Source of the DNA: CALMFT01 sp964563595
Lineage (GTDB): Bacteria > Patescibacteriota > Gracilibacteria > Absconditabacterales > Absconditicoccaceae
Reading direction: 5' to 3'
Assembly: GCA_964563595.1 (NCBI GenBank)
Contig: CAZLWR010000016.1
Location: forward strand, 1-22,920
Length of the DNA stretch: 22,920 nt
In this document: one piece after another, positions 19,228 to 22,920 of the stretch
Position numbering within the stretch: position 1 is the stretch's first letter
Layout of the letters: every line of letters begins with the position of its first letter
The notes under the pieces: model-generated
The model's input: the letters and a program-made list of their open reading frames with translations, nothing else
Databases searched by the model: none
What the model was told of the DNA's origin: nothing
Program-made: the position numbers and the translations under genes

Positions 19228-19256
19228 AAAAAACCACGTATCATGAAGATACATGG
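19228..19256 (-). terminator. Rho-independent terminator after the LPRTG gene
   Basis: Read on the minus strand, CCATGTATC and GATACGTGG pair over 9 bp (one G-U), with a 5-nt loop, followed by six T. It lies about 35 nt after the LPRTG protein stop and separates that gene from the sortase operon. Confidence 0.75.
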
Positions 19257-19289
19257 CTTGTTATAAGCACAAAGTATATTTATTGAGAT

Positions 19290-19568
19290 TTATGCTCAGG
19301 TCCTAGGAAGAGTTTTTGGTAATTTTAAGGTAGTAGAGGATTGAGTTGTGGTTGTAGTAGTCGTACTCACTTCATCGTTTTCAGAAGAAGGTCCTGTATC
19401 CAAGAGATTGTCCGTCACAACATCGCTGGGCAGGATAACAATATCTGTGTTGGATTCGTTTGTGACGATAATTTCAGTAGATACGTTGGTACTTACTTGT
19501 GCAAATACAATAGCTCAAGTTGCTAGAGTTAGCAAGGCTATTCATAAGAAAAGAGTTTTTTTTGCCAT
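19290..19568 (-). CDS. Small secreted sortase-substrate candidate ending in LPRTGA
   Basis: 92 aa, ATG at 19568 to TAA at 19290. A Sec signal peptide (MAKKTLFLGIALLTLATGAI, cut near VFAQ) is followed by a short Thr/Ser/Val-rich segment (VSTNVSTEIIVTNESN, a run of seven Thr, QSSTTLKLPKT). The protein then ends LPRTGA. Residues 87-91, LPRTG, are a canonical LPxTG sortase motif, and its Gly is UGA (19296-19298). The usual hydrophobic helix and positive tail after LPxTG are missing: only Ala follows. It sits immediately upstream of two sortase genes on the same strand, which supports a substrate role. Alternatives are a pilus- or wall-linked peptide, or a truncated relic of a longer LPxTG protein. 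Under the standard code the gene is invisible. Confidence 0.7.
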
Positions 19569-19587
19569 ATTATGTTTTTACATAATA
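19568..19587 (-). promoter_or_regulatory. Hairpin touching the start codon of the LPRTG gene
   Basis: On the minus strand TATTATGT and ACATAATA form a perfect 8-bp stem with loop AAAA. The last stem base is the A of the start codon. In RNA it would sit against the initiation site; it could reduce or time translation, or be a protein-binding palindrome. Confidence 0.4.
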
Positions 19588-19658
19588 AATAAGCTGATTA
19601 TCTTCCTTGTAAAAAATATTATCAGACTATCAAGCCAATATGGAAATGCTCGACAAAC

Positions 19659-19693
19659 AAAAAAAGCAGACTCTGGTGAAAGAATCTGCTTTT
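19659..19693 (-). terminator. Rho-independent terminator after the poly-Gly secreted protein gene
   Basis: AAAAGCAGA and TCTGCTTTT form a perfect 9-bp stem around a 14-nt loop. On the minus strand a run of seven T follows. It lies about 24 nt after the stop at 19717. Confidence 0.75.
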
Positions 19694-19716
19694 AATATAT
19701 GTATTAGTTTTGGATA

Positions 19717-20223
19717 CTAGTTACTGATAATAGATCCACTTGTTATCAACAAGTCTGTATTGTTACCGTCTATAAATATTGTTCCGCTGCTACTGATAGT
19801 AACAGATCATCTATTTGCTGGCGGAAGCAATGTGCCAGTACCACCATTATTGAGATTTATTCTTCTTTTGTATTTTGTTCTGATAGATAATGTCTCTAAG
19901 AATTTCGTGAACTTCACTAATCTTTTTTTATATCTCTTGATAAGAGTAGATATATTGCCTTCTGGTCCTGTTATCAACAATCCAGTAAAGAGGTCATTTG
20001 TAGCTAAGATACCATTTCCACAAACACGATCATAAAAACTTGGTGAAAGATCTCCGTTTGGACAAACATCTCTCAAAAGAGCGAAGACACTATTGCCTCC
20101 ATTACCGTTGAAAGTTCCTCCTCCTCAACCGCCTCCTCCTCAACCATATTGAGCGAATGCACTAGATCAAAATACTGCAAATGCAAATACTGCAATTCAG
20201 GTTAATAAAGTTTTTACTGACAT
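19717..20223 (-). CDS. Small secreted protein with poly-Gly mature N-terminus
   Basis: 168 aa, ATG at 20223 to TAG at 19717. A clear signal peptide (MSVKTLLTGIAVFAFAVFG, cut after SSAFA) is followed by QY and a run of ten Gly, two of them UGA. Next is a two-Cys segment, LRDVCPNGDLSPSFYDRVCG, that could form a disulfide. It continues with TNDLFTGLLITGPEG, a basic helix-like region (LIKRYKKRLVKFTKFLETL) and a beta-rich end (SVTISSSGTIFIDGNNTDLL). No LPxTG motif or membrane anchor is seen. The family is not recognised. It is monocistronic between its own promoter and terminator, next to the sortase region. A surface or appendage subunit is a reasonable guess only. Confidence 0.7.
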
Positions 20224-20265
20224 AATTCGTCGGGGCTACAATTTAAATTTCTATCGTTAGTATCC

Positions 20266-20296
20266 AGTATACTATTTTTTGTAAAAGCTGTGTCAA
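20266..20296 (-). promoter_or_regulatory. Promoter of the poly-Gly secreted protein gene
   Basis: On the minus strand a perfect TTGACA (20291-20296) is followed by TATACT (20266-20271) at 19 bp, or by an overlapping TAGTAT at 16 bp. The rest of the gap 20297-20496 is AT-rich; it contains a direct repeat TTTATAATA-AA-TTTATAATA near 20420 and a plus-strand TTGACA without a gene behind it. Confidence 0.5.
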
Positions 20297-20496
20297 GACA
20301 ATCAGATTCTGTCAATATATATATTCTTAGCATGTGCTACTTAGTCAAAGTGTGCGTAGAAACTATTGTATCGAGACTTGCCTTGCTCTAAGTAGGTCTG
20401 TTTTTCGCAGTAAATATTTATAATAAATTTATAATAGCATTGACAAATATTACTATGTACGTGTTTATATCAATCAATCTCTTTTACATGGACGTT

Positions 20497-21210
20497 TTAT
20501 TGTCCACTATCTCCTGTCATAAGTTTTGGTCATAGCTCAGGTGGAAACCAGGTAGGTAAAACTTCTTTTGCTTGGATAATCTTGGCTTTTTGCAGAGTTA
20601 TATCAGCATATTTGTTTATTATCGTAGATCCTATGCCCCAAACGAGCGTACTAAGAGATACAATGCTCAGTATCATAAAATAGGGTAAGGTTAATAGGCG
20701 TTTTGGATTCTTGTAGAAAAGACTGTGGACAATAGTAAATACAAGCCAAGCTCATACACTTGCTGCAAGATACAAACGCACGGTACCCATATACCAATAG
20801 GTTTGAACAATCCGTAGTCCGCACAAGACACTTACAAGCATAGCAATATCTTCTATATCCATAACTCTTTGCCCAAATACCAATGTTTGCTCGCTTATCA
20901 ATTTTGTGTTGAGCATGATGCTGGCAAGGAGCAGTCCCGTCCAACCAAGGATGATATGCGACCGTTCACCAACACTGATCTGTTGGATAATACTTCGGAG
21001 CAAGATAATAATTAATGGCAGGGTGAGATAGTGAGTATTGATGGTTTTGATCTGGTTGCTGAGGCTCGTATGTGCTGTATTCAAATGTCTAGCAATGAGT
21101 ATTGGTATGTACCCTATTCACATCCGGATAATAAATTCGTTATTCAAAAATGCTCACCAAAACAAAAAGGTAATGACAATGAGGCTATTGATCAATAATC
21201 TGTGATTCAT
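20497..21210 (-). CDS. Multi-pass membrane protein of unknown function
   Basis: 237 aa, ATG at 21210 to TAA at 20497; UGA serves as Gly several times. There are about five hydrophobic segments: LLINSLIVITFLFWGAF, LPLIIILLRSII, IILGWTGLLLASIML, a segment around IAMLVSVLCGLRIVQ, LYLAASVGAWLVFTIV and YFMILSIVSLSTLVWGIG. The last is followed by a polar tail of some 45 residues (KYADITLQKAKIIQAKEVLP). No transporter or enzyme motif is recognisable. It begins 24 bp after the TPR gene and is probably co-transcribed with it, which hints at a shared membrane complex. Confidence 0.65.
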
Positions 21211-21234
21211 AGGATGGCAGTAGGTAAATTGGGA

Positions 21235-22890
21235 TTATGGTGTGAAGTAGGTATTTATTCGAGTAATCCAGGGACGGAATCCATTTTGTGCTATTTGCAA
21301 CAAATAAACTTGATCAACAACTTCGCCATTTTTGGGCTGTGGTATTGCACGTAAATTGTATAGTTGAGCAAGATAATCGTTTGCTTGAGGTGCTCCTTCA
21401 AATGTAGTGAGGGCTCGTTTCAACCGTAGTGTTTTTACTTCTTGTCCGGCTCTTGGTTTAAGATTAGCAATAATCTGATGTGCTCGTCCAAATTGTCTAC
21501 TGTGGATAGTGTATCGTGCCATAATGTAAGGAATATCAACGCTACTAATAGGTACCGGCAGTCATTGGAATGTATCCAAGGCAGTCTCGTTATCACCTTT
21601 GGCTAGTGACCTCAGTCCCTCCATAAATACCAGCTGTCCGGTGTTGATATTGAGTTCTACTAGTTCTGCGTAGCTATCATCAGATCGTTTCCCCTGTTGA
21701 AGTTCGTTATAGAGTTTCTTGATAAGTATATGATGGAGCTGTGTGAAAAGAGCTCCCTGCTGTTGTTGCTGAGTAAGAGGATTAGTGACTCAAGTCAATA
21801 ACACTATACCTTTCCTAATATAATTTTCTGCAACATCATATTGTTTCAGTTCTCTATGGATACGTCAGGCTATTTCATGGTTTCCCGGACTTGTTCCGAG
21901 GGCGTAGTTGATAGAATTCTCGAGTTGTTTTATTAATGCAGTATTGTTTTGAAGATGTGCTACTTTGAGCATATCAGTAAGCAATTCCATAGCATTGGGG
22001 AATAGTTCGTATCCCTGTTGAAATCGACTCATAGCGGTTGCATAATCTTTTTTGACAAGAAAAGTTCTTGCAAGTCGCAGGTAGGGTGTGACGCTTCCTG
22101 TTCCTTTTTCTTCTTTGGCCTTCAGAAACCAATTTTTGGCTGCACCAAGATCTTTCAGATCATAATAATTTCTTCCCAAAAATACTTTTGCATCAAATCC
22201 ATAGACTGGATGATTGATAAGCTTGCTAAGATCTCCCGTGGAAAGATCTCTATTCCTGGTATAATAGTATACCACGCCGCGATAAAACATTATTTCTTGT
22301 GATATATAGCCACTGAGTGATGTATAAGTTTCAAACGCTTTTTTTGCGGGTGCATATATTCTTTGTTGCCTAAGGGCAATTCCATTGTATGCTCGGCCCA
22401 GCGGTGCAAGGGGATCATAAGTAATACTGTCTTGAGCTAAGATGGCACATTCCAACCATTTCTTCTGATCACAATATAGTGATGCTCTCAGTGCTAAAAT
22501 CAAGCCTATAACTCCAGGATCTTTCGCCTTTAGTGTGCTGAGTAATCTTTCTGCTTCTTCAGGAGTACCTTTTCCCTTGAGATATCCCGCTTTGAGGATA
22601 GTAGTTCGTCGTGTAGGATAGGCACCGGGTGAAGTGGCTTGCATACCGGTCCAGACATGCATATATCCCAGTTTCAGGATAGCTGCTTGTTGCCACATTG
22701 TATCTTGTGTGGATGTACTGGGCGTATTGATAATTTCTTGATATGACCCTTTGCTCCACAAACTAGCGATGGTATCGTTGCCTGAAACTTCTTTGCTGAC
22801 CTGCCATACAAAGGTCAAAACCAATCCTATCAGTGCTTGTACTGCTAAAAATCGTATAAGTATAGTGCGAACTGTTTTGGAAATATGCAT
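21235..22890 (-). CDS. Membrane-anchored TPR repeat protein
   Basis: 551 aa, ATG at 22890 to TAA at 21235; three UGA codons are read as Gly. The N-terminus is basic, with one membrane helix (about 10-30: ILIRFLAVQALIGLVLTFVW). The remainder, probably outside the cell, is helical with tetratricopeptide-like pairs. Examples are KSKGSYQEI-type starts, YLKGKGTPEEAERLLSTLKA, PYLRLARTFLVKKDYATAM followed by SRFQQGYELFPNAME, and AKGDNETALDTFQGLPV; a Gln run lies near 400. TPR domains bind protein partners. The family is not identified further. CAGATTATA lies 12 nt before the ATG. A membrane protein gene follows 24 bp downstream. Confidence 0.75.
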
Positions 22891-22920
22891 AAAAATAAGA
22901 ACTATAATCTGATAAAGATT

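Overview
The window reads as a piece of a Candidate Phyla Radiation genome that uses UGA as glycine (translation table 25), that is, Absconditabacteria (SR1) or Gracilibacteria. Under the standard code nearly every gene is cut by in-frame TGA. Read as Gly, these codons restore invariant glycines in rpoA, secA, trmD, rplM, rpsI, murG and a sortase signal. All gene ends given here are TAA or TAG, with TGA read through. The DNA is AT-rich and almost no start has a Shine-Dalgarno sequence.

Left part (1-5434). On the minus strand are a partial UMPH-1-type 5'-nucleotidase, a membrane protein joining a GRDP-like domain to a TPM domain, and an orphan protein with a nucleotidyltransferase-like signature. 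A tRNA-Val(GAC) lies on the plus strand. Then come plus-strand murG (peptidoglycan lipid II synthesis) and a DUF1801 protein.

Middle (5543-10486). A SecA reading frame holds only the C-terminal half of the protein, with no ATPase Walker motifs. It is followed by an unknown protein and a tandem array of three diverged paralogues of an unrecognised ~280-aa family. Between paralogues two and three is a 20-bp tandem duplication next to a small relic frame.

Housekeeping stretch (10509-17051). trmD (-); tsaE and a low-affinity iron permease-like gene (+); queD (-), whose stop overlaps the permease stop. Two unknown plus-strand genes follow, one with a His/Cys dyad arrangement like caspase-fold peptidases. 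A strong two-way terminator separates these from a minus-strand rpoA-rplQ-rplM-rpsI cluster.

Cell-surface region (17065-22890, all minus). Two class C/D/E-like sortases sit in one operon behind a perfect consensus promoter. Directly upstream is a 92-aa secreted protein ending in LPRTGA, where the sortase-motif glycine is itself a UGA codon. Then come a second small secreted protein with a poly-Gly N-terminus, a multi-pass membrane protein, and a 551-aa membrane-anchored TPR protein. Together with murG this suggests a walled, monoderm-like cell that displays proteins by sortase.

No CRISPR array, insertion sequence, rRNA or phage module was seen.
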